Shown: positions 25,001-32,546 of the stretch, in pieces
Numbering within the stretch: the first letter of the stretch is position 1
Layout of the letters: the number at the start of each line of letters is the position of its first letter
Assembly: GCA_001662425.1 (NCBI GenBank)
Contig: BDDC01000327.1
Span: 1 to 64,000, forward strand
DNA length: 64,000 nucleotides
Source: Chlamydomonas sphaeroides
Lineage: Eukaryota > Chlorophyta > Chlorophyceae > Chlamydomonadales > Chlamydomonadaceae
Direction: 5' to 3'
Program-made: the position numbers and the translations under genes
The notes under the pieces: model-generated
What the model was told of the DNA's origin: nothing
Seen by the model: only the letters and a program-made list of their open reading frames with translations
Database searches by the model: none

Positions 25001-28000
25001 TGACCGGGCTGTGCGGTTCTGCTGTAACTCGCCACATTGTGTAGGCCTCGGCGTGACTGCTGACCTTGCAACGTAATGCCGCGCAGGGCTGTGCACGCTC
25101 GAGGTTGGGATGCGCTATGCGGCCGGCGGCGTCTTCGACCGCGTGCCGCCATTCCCCCTGACAGCCGCAAACGCCTCGGCCTGCGCGGCCTTCTGCGCCA
25201 ACGACCCCATCTGCGTTTACTGGACCTTCCAGCANNNNNNNNNNTGCCTGCTCGCGCTACTCCTCTCGCTACAAAGGCTTCACTACTGATGCAGGCTTCA
25301 GCTCTGGCACGTGCAACTTCAGGATGTCAGGCACGTGTTGACAGGGCAGAACCCAACGCATGGCTCTGTCAGCGAGGGTCCCACGAAATGCAGCAATTGT
25401 TGTGGTCACGTCATGTTACTCACCTATGTATCTCGTCTCAGCCGTATAACATGCCCTAAAAATGCTGCGATGCCACCATCTGGTGTGTCATAATAGTGAA
25501 AATGTGTACACACATTTTTACTATTACCGAGAGCCTTCCAGGCAGGGCAGCACGGCATCCGCTGTATGGTTGGGCGTTAGGGTGGCTTGACGACCCCGCC
25601 CCTCAACTCCTTCGCAGGTGGCTGCAGTGTGGAGTTCGGGCAGCGCTTCATTGGCGGCGACCAAGCCAGCGAGCGGGTGCAGCCCTACAACGTCAGCAGC
25701 CACAGCGCGGCGGACTGCGCGGCTCGATGCGTGAGTGGACCTGTGCGGGCAGGTTGGGCCGGATGCACCCTGCCGGGCCTTCTGGCTCACCTGTCATGAT
25801 CGTCATATGCACGCCTGGCCTGCCTCCCTCCCCTGCCCCAGGCCACCACCACCGCTTGCCTCACGTACACATGGTCCAGCGAGCAGCTGCTATGTGCAAT
25901 GCATTCAACCCGCTACAACGGGACAAGAGCCGACCCGGCCTTTGCGTCCGGCAACTGCCAGTTCAAGGTCGCAGCGGGTGCGCAATTTAGCGGCCGCGCG
26001 CGTGCCGTCAACTTATTCATGTCGTGCATGCATGCATACAGCCAACTGCCGTGAAGATGCAAGTTTCTTGTATTGCTCTGCCGCTGCCCCATCGGTCGGC
26101 GTGCAGGCTCGGACTCCATCACCCCGGCCGCCTGCCTGACTCCGGGCTCCTGCAAGACCTCCCCCAACGGCCGCTTCCACGTCTGCCTGTTGGTGCGTGA
26201 CACGCCTAGTCTATTGTCCTGAAGGGCTCGCTCGGTGTTGATGCCGATGGCAACCGTATGGGCATGGATCGGCGCATGGGCACACCTGTGGATCGCGCCC
26301 TGGTCCTGACTCAACGCCAATGCCCACCCGCCTCTGTCCGCTGTCGCAACACACCATGTCGAGCAACAGGCCGATGACGGCAGCATCGTGATACGGGACG
26401 GCATGCGGGACGGCATGGACAGCGTGTGGAGCGCCGCCACGGGCGTGCGCGGCGCCGCGCCGTACCGCCTGTGCATGAACGCCACCACCGGCAGCCTCCA
26501 GGTCGGTACATGGGGACCATGCGTCTGGGCCCCGCTCCCGTCTCTGCGCTGTGCGGCGCTGCGGTGTCTGCCTGCGCTACACCCGCCCCACCCAAGCAAG
26601 TGCCCAAACTCGACCCTGCGCGCCTTGCTTGCTTGCCATCTGTCCATTCGCGAACCAATGCAAATGCAGGCCCGCAACAAGGCCGATGGGGTGTACTGGG
26701 CCACGCCGGCGGCACTCGCCAGCGCCCCAGGGCCGTACCGGGCTGCAATCCAGGACACTGGCGACCTGGCGGTCCTGGCCGGGTCCGGCGCCCTGGTGTG
26801 GTCCTCAAACACAACAGGTGCGCTGTGGTACATGTTTGGGGCTTTCGTTATCAACGCCGTGCTGTGAGCGTTTTGCTTGGTGGCCAGCCACGCTACGATA
26901 GGCGCCACTGCAATGTGTGCCCAATCAATCAGCGGTACTCAGCGGTCGTTGTTGCGTGCGCCCCAGGCCCGCTCACCCTGCCTGGCTACACGTTCTACCC
27001 AATGCAAGACTTTGTCATCACCGCCACGTTCGACGACTGGTGCGTCGCTCGTTAGTTTGTGCCAGTCTGCTGCCCTCCGCGAATGAAGCCACATCATATG
27101 CATTCTATCTATCTATCTATCTGCATGCCGAAAAGCCCTGCCGTGCGTGCTTTCTTCGAGCTGTGCTGTGTTTGGTTGTTGTCGACTGCTGGATCCAAAC
27201 TGTCCCGCCCATCTATTCGCCTACCTCCAGGTGGACCGGCGCTACTGACTATCTGGACTTTCAACGAGACACGTCCAACTCGCCAGCACACATGAAGACT
27301 CTGTGGTGCGCTATGGGGGGGGAGACGGGTGTCAGGAGTGCTATTTATCAAGACGACGGATGAGGGGGCACACCTCCCGATGCCTGTTCTGCTGGATTAT
27401 CTCTTGCAAAGCCCAAAGGATGCATACATGTCCATCGCTCCAATGCAATCACCGCAGCGACCTGGACCCCGCCTGCTCGGCCTTCAACACCGAGGGCCTC
27501 CTCAAGCGCGGCCTCATCACGTCCACCAACATCGCCTACAAGACATCCTACACAAACGCCAAACAAGGCATCTACATAAAAACCAAAGCGCCCGTGATTG
27601 TGCCAAGTGAGTTGCTGATTGACTTGGACCGGCCGGAGTTTCCTAACTTCAGATGCAGAGTGGCTCGCGACACTGCTGTCGTATCGTTGCCCACACCTCC
27701 GACCACACCTGCGTCCGTTCGCTACACTGACCGCAGAGCCGCGAGACCCGTCACTGCCACACCACTGCCGAACGCCGACCACCAACGCCAACTGCACCGT
27801 ACTGGTTGCGGGAGAGGCCGACGGCTCCAATCTCATGCTGCTGAGGCGGACGGGCATGTCCAACAAGTACCAATTCATGGTCGACAAGTGAGTGATGCTG
27901 TGGAACGGAGCTGGAGCGACATCATGCCACGTGTTGTCGTGAAAGCACCGCTTCTATCCGTCAGCAGCATCTTGAAGGGCATGTGTCGCCCCTCCCTCGA

Positions 28001-31000
28001 CGTCCGCTGCCCAACAGCCCGCACATCAACTGGTGGATGAACCCGGGCGGGGGCGACCCGGACATCACGGGCAGGCCGCTGTGCGTGTGCCCCGGCCCAG
28101 GTACGCACCGCCTTGGCGGGCGCGAAGCGAGGTCCGGAAACCATTGGGACCGGGCTGGACGGCCTCCGCGTACTGCGGCGAGGTGTAGGAGGGCCGGGCA
28201 AGGTTGCCGATGCAGCAACACAGCGGACGGCTGCATCGCTTGATGTGCACCCCGCTCGCTCACAAACCTTCACTTACGCCGCCTCCCCCAACCCGACCCA
28301 CGGCAGGCGCGGAGAGAGGCCGCTTGAGCAGGACGCAGCCTGCGGACTTCCCCTGCCTCGCGGGTGCGTCGGCGGCATGCCAAGGCAATGCATTGGCAAA
28401 TACGGTAGTAGAGTGTGTAACGTCATCGAGGATATATAGTAGTCAAGCCGGCCCAAGGGCTTGCCCTGTCTTGCGGAAGTGATGCGTGGAACTAACAAGC
28501 TAAGGGATGCCAGTCTGTCATGAATGATGGCGTGCCGACCTCTGGCAGCCAACCAGTCTGCAGGCCGTCGCCCACGAGTGTGAGGGCTGAGTGCTGCTCG
28601 TTGGGGGGCCTGACTGTGTGCCCCTTATCGCCGTACTTGGGCCCTGTACATGGCAGATGGTGCTCTGGGCGTGGAGCGGCCCTGCTCGGGCTACAGCGAT
28701 GACTACAGCCGGGCCAGGTGGGCTTCACCTAGTGAATGTAACGATAAATTTGCGGTCTTGTTTGTATAACACTGCTGTATTGCATATGTAAGAAGCAATC
28801 TAAAAGTATAAGTCAATTATTAGAGCTGTGACCATGCACGTGCGTGGGCGTGCAAGGCCCGGCGGCCACTCACTGCAGCGGCCAACGGCAACCACCCAAC
28901 ACCCTTGCTTGCCACTTGAAGCCACTTCGCCCAACCCCCTTGCTGCCGGCCCACTGACGCGTCTGTTGCCGTGCCTCCTCCGCAGGTGCTTCTGCAGCCA
29001 GCAGCTGCAGGACGGCGGCAAGTACATCTGGTGAGTGGGCAGCAGACATACTCGCAGAATTAGACAGCATAGGTATGGTTACAACGCGTGTGAACCACAT
29101 TGACATACTCGCCAGCAAATGAGAATTCGCAGTTGGATTGGGCGTGCTGGGTGGCTGGTCTTGCTGCACCTACCCTCGCACATACACACTTCCAGCATCT
29201 CAGGGTATGGGTGCCTCGCCGCAGGCCCTTCCGCCGCACGGGTGACCCCTACGACTGCGGCGCCTTCGTCGAGTGCCGCGACTTCAGGTGAGACCCGCCG
29301 TCTGATGAAGCAGTTGATTGCAGAGGGATGGCCATATGTACACTCGTCCTGGCGACGGCACGGGAGTAGTGTTGTGGTACTTGCTACGGCCGTGCTCATT
29401 GCAGTTTGGCTAGCCATCCAGCAGCCCTGCTTGCGCTAGCTTGCGGTGTGCATCTTGGCTCCCACTCAATGCACAGGCCCGTCATTGTCAACGGGCGCTT
29501 TAAGCGGTCCTGCGACTCTGCGGTCGACCCCAACGAGCCCGAGGCGTGCCAGGGCTGCTCCGCCGTCGATACGGTGTTTGGCCAGGTTGGTTAGAAGACC
29601 CGAGCATATAGCATGTCTTGTATTGTGTAAGGGTAGCGCTAGGCCCTGCCTCGTCAACGACATACACGCTTCGTGCATTCGCATGCCGCCCGAGCCGCGT
29701 CTCTCAGCTAGGTGTGTGTGGGTCACCTCGCGAGTCTACGCATGCGTGTTCTTTGCCCCCGTGTGTGTTGCCCGTTCGCAGGAGGGTGGCGGCGGCGGCC
29801 GCATCTGCCGCTCCGCCGCGCTTGTGCCCGGATTCAACGACACCTCCTCGCTGCAGTGCTCGGGTGAGGGCTCGCATCCTCCCTGTTGCGACACTGTTGC
29901 GGTGCTGCCCCAGCCTTGCCACCCCGCCGGCCGCCCCGGCCGCCCCGGTCGCCCTGGCCGCCCAGCGAGCGCGACCGACAGCTTTCACGCCCACCTGTCT
30001 ATCCCCCTGCAGAGCGCGACCCCGGCAACCTGTGCCACTGGCTGCTGCTGCCCCCCGGGCTGTACGCCGACCCCTACGACGCCAGCGGCATGCTAGCCAT
30101 GAGGTGCCCCGTGGACATCACGCCAGGGGCGCCGGGCGCGGAGGCCGTGGAGTACTGCCCCGAGCCGGTGAGGCCACAAGCCTGACGTGCGTCTCCCCGT
30201 CTGCAATCACGTGAATACGACTCTCTTTCGTTCCCTCCCCACCCTCGTAACCCCATATGTTGCGGGCCCCCTCATTGGATGCCGCAGGGCTATGTGTTCA
30301 GCACCGAGGCGCAGGCGTGCGTGCCCAAGCCTCCCGGATGGGCCGAGTGGAGGGCGAGCTACTGCCCCGCACGAAGTGGGGTGCAGACGGGGGTCATGCA
30401 TGGGTGTGGCAGTCTGGTTCGTTCATGCGCTAGCAAGTGCAGCAGCAGAGGTCACGAGCAGGCGCTCTCGGCCTAGGTGGCTCTGCCTACCTTGATACAG
30501 CAGGGGGCACGCACCTCGCCAGCGCCCTACCTACCGTCCCGATTACTTCCGCTCCCGTACGCCTAGCACGCCCCCACTCCCCTCCCACCCATGCATGCGC
30601 AGCCGTGACCATCGTGCTGGCGGACGGCCAGAGCATCCTCAGCCGCTGCGACTCGGAGTTCATCGACGCACCAGTGGACGATGTGCTGGCGGAGGAGGAC
30701 CTGCCCTCGCCGCCCCCGCCACCCGCGACACCCTTGCCACCAGCACCGCCCTCGCCCATGGCGCCTCTCGCTCCCCTAGCTCCTCCGTCGCCGCCCACAC
30801 CATCCCCGGGTCCGCCGCCCCGCCCGCCACCCAAGCCGCCGAGCCCCCCCAAGTCCCCTCCCTTCCCGCCACCGGCCCCGCCCAGTCCGCCAAAACCGCC
30901 GAGCCCACCAAAACCACCCAGCCCGCCCAAGCCGTTCCCGCCCCGACCACGGGCTCCACTTCCACCCACACCACCTTTGCCACCCGCACCGCCCTCACTG

Positions 31001-32546
31001 CCGCCCGTGCCGCCCGCGCCCCCTTCTCCGCCTCCGCTGCCGCCCGCTCCCGCAACACCGCCATTCCCACCACCCACGCCTCCTTCCCCCAAACCGCCAA
31101 GGCCACCAAGCCCGCCCAAGAAGCCGCCAGCACCTCCACCCAAGCCTCCCTCACCGCCTCGCATGCCGCCGTCCCCGCCCCGGCCGCCGCCCTCACCCCC
31201 ACGTCCGCCCAGCCCCCCACCCAAGCCTCCCAGCCCACCCAAGCCTCCCAGCCCACCCAAGCCTCCCAGCCCGCCCAAGCCTCCCAGTCCTCCCCGGCCA
31301 CCCAAGCCGCCTCTGCCCCCTCCCCTTCCGCCAGTCCCTCTGCCTCCCGCCGCCCACCGGCGTGCGCTGCACACCGCCTCCTTGGACAGCAGCCGCCTGG
31401 GGCTGTGGCCTGGCCACGATTGGACAGCTGCTGCTGGCGGCGGCTGGGCGGCCTCGCCTGGTGGCGACGAATGGCGCGACACGGCTGCAGTCAGCGGCGG
31501 CGGTGGCGGCATCGGCGGCCGGCGGCAGCTTCAGCAGTACCTGGTGACGGACCCCACGCTGTGGCGCAACCCCCAGACAGTAAACTGCGCCAACCCAGAG
31601 ACCTGCTGCAGAGATGTGAGTGCGGAGTGTGTGTGTTTGTGTGTGTCTGGAAACGACTGTGCGCAGCGGGAGCCTGCCCAGCCCATTCCGCACACATTGT
31701 GATTCGAGCCCGAGGTAGTCAAAATAGTGTCGTCGCCATGACACGTGCTTACCACACACCCTCCACTCTCGGGCCCGCAGCTACTCAACCGCGCCGCCCG
31801 TAACTTCTGCCTGCCGGTGCCCCGAGTCATCAACGGCACCACATTCCGAGCGGCCGAGGTTTGCGTCAACTACAAAGAGTGAGCGCCATGGCGCCCGGGG
31901 GTCGATAGATGTGATACATGCTGCTCGCTGCCATCAGAGCCTCTATCGCCGGCAAGGGGCGGGTGTGTTATTCATTGCGCGCACGCCCCAGCGCATATGA
32001 TGACCACCATACAAATGTACGCATGCGTGATACCGGTATTGAATGTCTTGGCGAAGGTTGTCATTGACACAACATGCGGCAAACTTCTGCCCTGCCCCGT
32101 CTGCTGCCTGCAGGTGCGGCTCAAGGGACTCCCTGAAGGGGACGCTGTCCTTCTGTAGATGTGAGTATTCGATTAACACATCAATACATTTACGATCAAA
32201 ACAAACATACAAAGCATGGTACCCTATACTATACCTCATGTCAGCCACCTGCCCGCACCCATCCCACTGCCTGCCTGGGCCTCTGTGCTGGGTCTGGAAG
32301 CTGGATGGGCACTCCTTTTCGTCACGCACTCCTTTCCGCTGGCATCCAAATGGGTCCCAGTCACTACCGTATCTACGGCAGCACGACAAATAAATACCGA
32401 CGTGCGCGCGTGCTCATGCTTGTTTCCCTGCCCACTGCACCCCCGCCCCCGCACCAGGCCTCTTCGCTGGCTTCGTGGAGCGGGGTGCCCCTCCGGCCAA
32501 CTGCCCCGCCGCTCGGCACCGCAATTGCCGGGTGCTTTTCCCTTAG
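422..32546 (+). CDS. Giant secreted multi-lectin matrix protein, 5' incomplete
   Basis: One gene is inferred from dozens of short exons with GT-AG introns and compatible splice phases from 2377 to the TAG at 32544-32546. Module order: F5/8C, two EGF, Cys module B, PAN-like x2, module B, F5/8C x2, PAN-like x13, module B, PAN/Apple x2, PAN-like x2, LysM, two CBM1-like units, LysM, PAN/Apple x2, bulb lectin, PAN-like variant, Cys-rich, chitin-binding-like, polyproline rod, Cys-rich end. My estimate is roughly 3,000 residues within the window. Many Cys and Asn-X-Ser/Thr sites and no evident membrane segment at the C terminus suggest secretion to the wall or extracellular matrix. Start and signal peptide lie upstream. 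Weak points are 1095-1696, 7312-8063, 25329-25617 and 28405-28640, where exon joins are unsure. Two adjacent genes are possible but less likely, because no stop or start interrupts the chain. Confidence 0.75.
1697..2507 (+). other. Two EGF-like domains (first of calcium-binding type)
   Basis: Exons 1697-1764, 1996-2030, 2179-2232 and 2377-2507 join in phase. The first domain begins IDECRDGSHTC and continues through STCVDTLDAYMCACKPGFYQ. It has the D-x-E-C start and six cysteines expected of a calcium-binding EGF domain. The second runs from CLDPPTPPCGARSRC to ACQCVSSAYNQSLGDC. In secreted proteins EGF pairs act as stiff calcium-dependent spacers, which fits their place between the sugar-binding domain and the first Cys module. 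Confidence 0.75.
2976..3421 (+). other. Cys module B, copy 1 (unassigned family)
   Basis: Exon 2976-3058 encodes RPADWCLALGRWVETVDCDGDG and 3268-3421 encodes DLVCLGSLFYVNQDLETRRY through SSCLPRWG. The same pattern, WC, about 12-14 residues, (D/Y)CDxD, a few residues, xxC, recurs at 6254-6975 and 20843-21179. I do not recognise the family. The CDGDG patch is acidic and could bind calcium. The stretch 3100-3200 between the exons is an unusual AT-rich TTCATTTCA run inside the intron. Confidence 0.55.
3761..4807 (+). other. PAN-like module 1
   Basis: Three exons (3761-3809, 4135-4200, 4680-4807) encode CGSLAGYHALTDW, then STYPECR, then GMCLWKK. This is the core pattern of a module found 17 times in the gene: C-P-x-x-x-GY near the start, C-x(4-6)-C-x-(G/A)F in the middle and G-x-C-x-Y-x-K at the end. 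The two-Cys core and the C-x-x-K ending recall PAN/Apple domains, which bind protein or carbohydrate. The module begins and ends with phase-1 introns. A SINE-like copy sits in its second intron. Confidence 0.6.
4538..4619 (-). mobile_element. Short interspersed element, copy 2 (SINE-like)
   Basis: This is homologous to the elements at 134-238, 10144-10246 and 61210-61300, and shares TGCATTCAGGAGGGC and TGTATGGGGAGACCCCGCG. It lies in an intron of PAN-like module 1. It is the most diverged copy and lacks most of the CTATT-type tail. Imperfectly similar flanks (CACTGCAACCTCAGCT and CACTACAGCCTGGCTG) may be a decayed target duplication. Confidence 0.65.
5146..5939 (+). other. PAN-like module 2
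   Basis: Exons 5146-5194, 5471-5537 and 5828-5939 encode CPPTPGYTTYAEVTV, GDMQRSYSGPSSAWAACDR and CAGFTADGW, ending PPCFYAKNKR. It keeps the opening CP..GY, the CAGF core and the C-x-Y-x-K end. It starts and ends with phase-1 introns. The intron before the CAGF exon is in phase 0, as in other split copies. Confidence 0.7.
6254..6975 (+). other. Cys module B, copy 2
   Basis: Exon 6254-6335 encodes CRAPANWCTAMGATTEALYC. Exon 6845-6975 encodes DLVCTDSIGNRAVALSSYGC, ending LCPVKWP. It aligns with copy 1 (ADWC, DCDGD, DLVC). The intron between them carries a second near-copy of the 3' exon start at 6695. The family is unknown. Confidence 0.6.
6695..6760 (+). pseudogene. Duplicated partial exon inside an intron (decoy exon)
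   Basis: GCAGGGACCTGGTCTGCACC at 6691-6710 repeats the real exon start at 6841-6860 with a single difference. The reading DLVCTDA then diverges quickly and shows none of the expected downstream residues. An acceptor is preserved but no equivalent donor is obvious. I read it as a partial exon duplication that is probably skipped, although use as an alternative exon is possible. Confidence 0.5.
7129..9207 (+). other. F5/8C (fucolectin-like) domain 2
   Basis: Exons at 7129-7311, about 7540-7604, 8064-8147, 8294-8376, 8768-8827 and 9101-9207. Key strings in order: HFKPAIASSNYATSSGLVA, CNTGDREPYIQ, IDLGALHWVTRIVIANRKDC followed by CWSRLM, ELRVGNAS, and LLSIQELEVYGY. The order (S-rich first strand, CNTG...P, (V/I)DLG, RIVI.NR.DCC..RL, ELRVG, final EVYG) is typical of eel-fucolectin/F5/8C lectins, in which a conserved Arg contacts fucose. 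The start of the small second exon is not resolved. Its end uses a GC donor (CCAG|GCAAGC). Confidence 0.7.
9600..9640. repeat. Short tandem repeat of AACGCCAGT type
   Basis: Three to four imperfect nine-base units (TAACGCCAG, CAACGCCAG) lie in the first intron of F5/8C domain 3. No function is apparent. Confidence 0.7.
10144..10246 (+). mobile_element. Short interspersed element, copy 3, with 17-bp flanking duplication
   Basis: A 103-bp element begins TCGGTGGTGGGCGTGGGGTC and ends in a CTCTATT-type tail after GAGTCGTAACCAT. It is flanked by the identical 17-mer CGCCGGTACTAGCCCAG at 10127-10143 and 10247-10263. A third near-copy of the 17-mer lies at 10103-10119. Long direct flanking repeats plus a simple-sequence tail are typical of LINE-mobilised SINEs. 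The third 17-mer leaves open that the element simply inserted into a small tandem array. Confidence 0.75.
11768..12470 (+). other. PAN-like module 3
   Basis: Exons 11768-11805, 12051-12131 and 12347-12470 encode CPAIPGYIAS, VDADWPADAELNGTVLV, EACNAR|PDCGGFNLGIFGRYS and FGVCLYIRW. This is the full motif set. An internal phase-0 intron lies just before the DCGGF exon, and both outer introns are phase 1. Confidence 0.75.
13058..13593 (+). other. PAN-like module 4 (divergent)
   Basis: Exons 13058-13192 and 13492-13593 encode STNCATAAVSTANFTM, YQCRLRRDC and AGYVITASGQAWLKARVSG, ending YGTCLATRL. The opening CP..GY has become CATAAV and the internal intron is placed slightly differently. The spacing of cysteines and the G-x-C-x-x-x-x ending still fit the family. 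Confidence 0.6.
13864..16089 (+). other. Block I: PAN-like modules 5-8
   Basis: Four modules: 13864-14097 (single exon; CPAVDRY, GYDLAPAAVADPVAWC, CAAFVIGPGG, GACSYAKL); 14344-14586 (single exon; CPARVGYDARNDATWPLAIA, CTGFVVHRNG, GSCAYTKR); 14762-14886 plus 15116-15233 (AGYSLLTDRRFTGS, ACRGYDLTTPNF, GSCAYSKL); 15615-15733 plus 15972-16089 (CPAVAGYTLAPDTTWNDTAG, AECGGFTLSITSNY, GICSYTKQ). Every module is bounded by phase-1 introns. The four are repeated in the same order in block II. Confidence 0.85.
16453..18694 (+). other. Block II: PAN-like modules 9-12, tandem duplicate of block I
   Basis: Modules 9-12 lie at 16453-16686, 16894-17136, 17437-18049 (two exons) and 18297-18694 (two exons). 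They match modules 5-8 in order at an offset of about 2.55-2.7 kb. Module 10 differs from module 6 at only about 9 of some 260 bases. The first exon of module 12 is almost identical to that of module 8, while its second exon and the introns have diverged. This is a recent segmental duplication, possibly with local gene conversion. Confidence 0.85.
18948..20452 (+). other. PAN-like modules 13-15
   Basis: Module 13 (18948-19226, one exon): CPAAAPGYNLIADTR, YSGCLGFGSW, YGACWYQRQ. Module 14 (19488-19600 and 19765-19885): CLALPGYTAYADRDQ, ANCTAFTTGFGRNYS, GICYYLKR. Module 15 (20201-20452, one exon): CPWLPGYDTYVDS, ASCAGFASGRT, GSCVYAKS. All have phase-1 outer boundaries. Module 14 retains the internal phase-0 intron and modules 13 and 15 do not. 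Confidence 0.8.
20843..21179 (+). other. Cys module B, copy 3
   Basis: Exons 20843-20906 and 21049-21179 encode CSSDPSWCPWWRGVMW, GDCDGDRRTDYSCFTSDG and RSCQEERDVAPLESCASG. The WC ... CDGD ... C spacing repeats copies 1 and 2. The family remains unrecognised. Confidence 0.55.
21426..22394 (+). other. Two PAN/Apple domains
   Basis: Exon 21426-21671 encodes CLIGATVARKV, YEECRRRCAANPDCELSSHN and GTCQLARDF. Exons 21856-21973 and 22276-22394 encode CVADYEVSGSIVAGV, QADCQRSCQADKSCEFVVWW and RTCSLRQS. The signature C-x-x-x-C-x(5)-C followed by (T)C-x-L is that of PAN/Apple domains (PAN_4 type). This supports reading the shorter flanking modules as relatives. These domains usually mediate protein-protein or protein-glycan contacts. 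Confidence 0.75.
22494..23173 (+). other. PAN-like modules 16-17
   Basis: Module 16 (22494-22733): CPRIDGYELDADADYTLAG, AECRGFSFGRDGNYS, GSCLYTKL. Module 17 (22916-23173): CPEIPGYNVLSDFTHAGDD, PDCVGFAAG, GSCLYSKL. Both are single exons bounded by phase-1 introns and are close to the family consensus. Confidence 0.8.
23398..23598 (+). other. LysM domain 1
   Basis: A single exon encodes CRPNVTAVVGPGDTCWGLWA, then NPGTDCAALRLGDRVCLVAP. The pattern V-x-x-GDTCWxx ... NPGxDCxxLxxGxxVCL is that of eukaryotic LysM domains, which bind N-acetylglucosamine polymers such as chitin. Boundaries are phase 1. Confidence is high because the GDTC, NPG and Cys pair are all in place. Confidence 0.75.
23854..24475 (+). 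other. Two CBM1-like (cellulose-binding) units
   Basis: Exon 23854-24030 encodes SQWQACGDSGG, NATCSEGLTCRREG and YHYWLCAP. Exons 24175-24326 and 24451-24475 encode LGLWQQCGGSAG, CVDGAACKRLDGSVWQ and CEP. The WQxCGG ... C...C ... C order and aromatic positions resemble fungal-type CBM1, a small disulphide domain that binds crystalline cellulose. Each unit is longer than classical CBM1 (36-40 residues), so the assignment is by pattern only. Confidence 0.55.
24677..24850 (+). other. LysM domain 2
   Basis: The exon encodes CRRYAAVQALGETCVSLATA, then LNPSLACGTSLRPGQVVCVE. It has the G(D/E)TC helix start, LNP and PGQxVCV ending of LysM. With LysM 1 it brackets the two CBM1-like units. Phase-1 boundaries. 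Confidence 0.85.
25087..25977 (+). other. Two PAN/Apple domains, first interrupted by a 10-base N gap
   Basis: Exon 25087 to about 25328 encodes LEVGMRYAAGGVFDRV, ASACAAFCANDPICVYWTF, then N at 25235-25244, then TCNFRM. Exons 25618-25730 and 25842-25977 encode CSVEFGQRFIGGDQAS, SAADCAARC|ATTTACLTYTWSS and NCQFKV. Both show the C...C.....C and C-x-F-(R/K) pattern. The donor after the first domain is unclear (TCAG|GCACGT or a nearby GT). Confidence 0.65.
26107..26817 (+). other. Bulb-type (B-) lectin domain
   Basis: Exons 26107-26192, 26370-26501 and 26670-26817 encode LTPGSCKTSPNGRFHVCLL, DDGSIVIRDG, SVWSAATG, then GPYRAAIQDTGDLAVLAG and LVWSSNT. The repeated L-x-x-G ... SPNGxF, DDGxxVI, VWS, Y.x.x.QD.G.L.V and VWSSNT strands are those of the monocot mannose-binding lectin fold with three internal repeats. 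Classical QDNY mannose sites are only partly kept, so sugar preference is unknown. Confidence 0.8.
26967..27606 (+). other. PAN-like variant module
   Basis: Exons 26967-27039, 27231-27305 and 27458-27606 encode LPGYTFYPMQDFVITATF, then TLCDLDPACSAFNTEGLLKR and GIYIKTKAP. The GYxFYPxxD, (D)xxPACxAFNTxGxLK and YIK strings match a PAN-like module that I recall being frequent in Chlamydomonas extracellular proteins. Splice phases are 1, 2, 2, 1. Confidence 0.6.
27737..28404 (+). other. Unassigned Cys-containing segment
   Basis: Exons 27737-27897, 28018-28100 and 28307-28404 encode ANCTVLVAGEADGSNLMLLR, KYQFMVDNPHINWWMNPGGG, RPLCVCPGP and FPCLAGASAACQGNALANT. The first part resembles the strands of a beta-trefoil or bulb lectin without a clear match. 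The donor of the last exon (28404 or about 28415) is uncertain, because the next exon needs phase 1. Confidence 0.4.
28640..30375 (+). other. Chitin-binding type-2-like Cys-rich repeats
   Basis: Seven small exons (about 28640-28719, 28986-29031, 29228-29289, 29477-29585, 29782-29863, 30014-30168, 30288-30375) encode RPCSGYSDDYSRARCFCSQQ, GDPYDCGAFVECRDFR, VNGRFKRSCDSAVDPNEPEA, LCHWLLLPPGLYADPYDASG and CPEPGYVFSTEAQACVPKP. DP-x-DC-x-x-F-(V)-x-C and CP-x-GxVF...xxC are hallmarks of peritrophin/CBM14 chitin-binding domains. The match is partial, and another six-Cys matrix domain is possible. Confidence 0.45.
30603..31615 (+). other. Proline-rich (HRGP-type) rod and following Gly-rich segment
   Basis: One exon encodes TIVLADGQSILSRCDSEF, an acidic stretch, then about 220 residues dominated by SPPKPP, PPSPPxPP and PPAPP repeats, then a Gly/Ala/Arg-rich segment ending DPTLWRNPQTVNCANPETCC. 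Ser-Pro(n) tracts of this kind form stiff, arabinosylated hydroxyproline rods in volvocine wall proteins (pherophorins, agglutinins). The antisense strand is open for more than 300 codons as poly-Gly, which is a compositional artefact. Confidence 0.85.
31781..32546 (+). other. C-terminal Cys-rich domain and stop of the giant gene
   Basis: Exons 31781-31878, 32114-32160 and 32458-32546 encode LLNRAARNFCLPVPRVINGT, CGSRDSLKGTLSFCRC and LFAGFVERGAPPANCPAARH, ending NCRVLFP and TAG. Phases are 0-2, 2-1 and 1. The segment has eight or so cysteines, no hydrophobic tail and no GPI-type ending, which supports free secretion. Family not recognised. Confidence 0.65.

Noticed and set aside
30487..31512. 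Long minus-strand frame encoding poly-Gly
   Set aside because: It is the exact antisense of the proline-rich exon. CCN codons read as GGN on the other strand, so the frame is open by composition.
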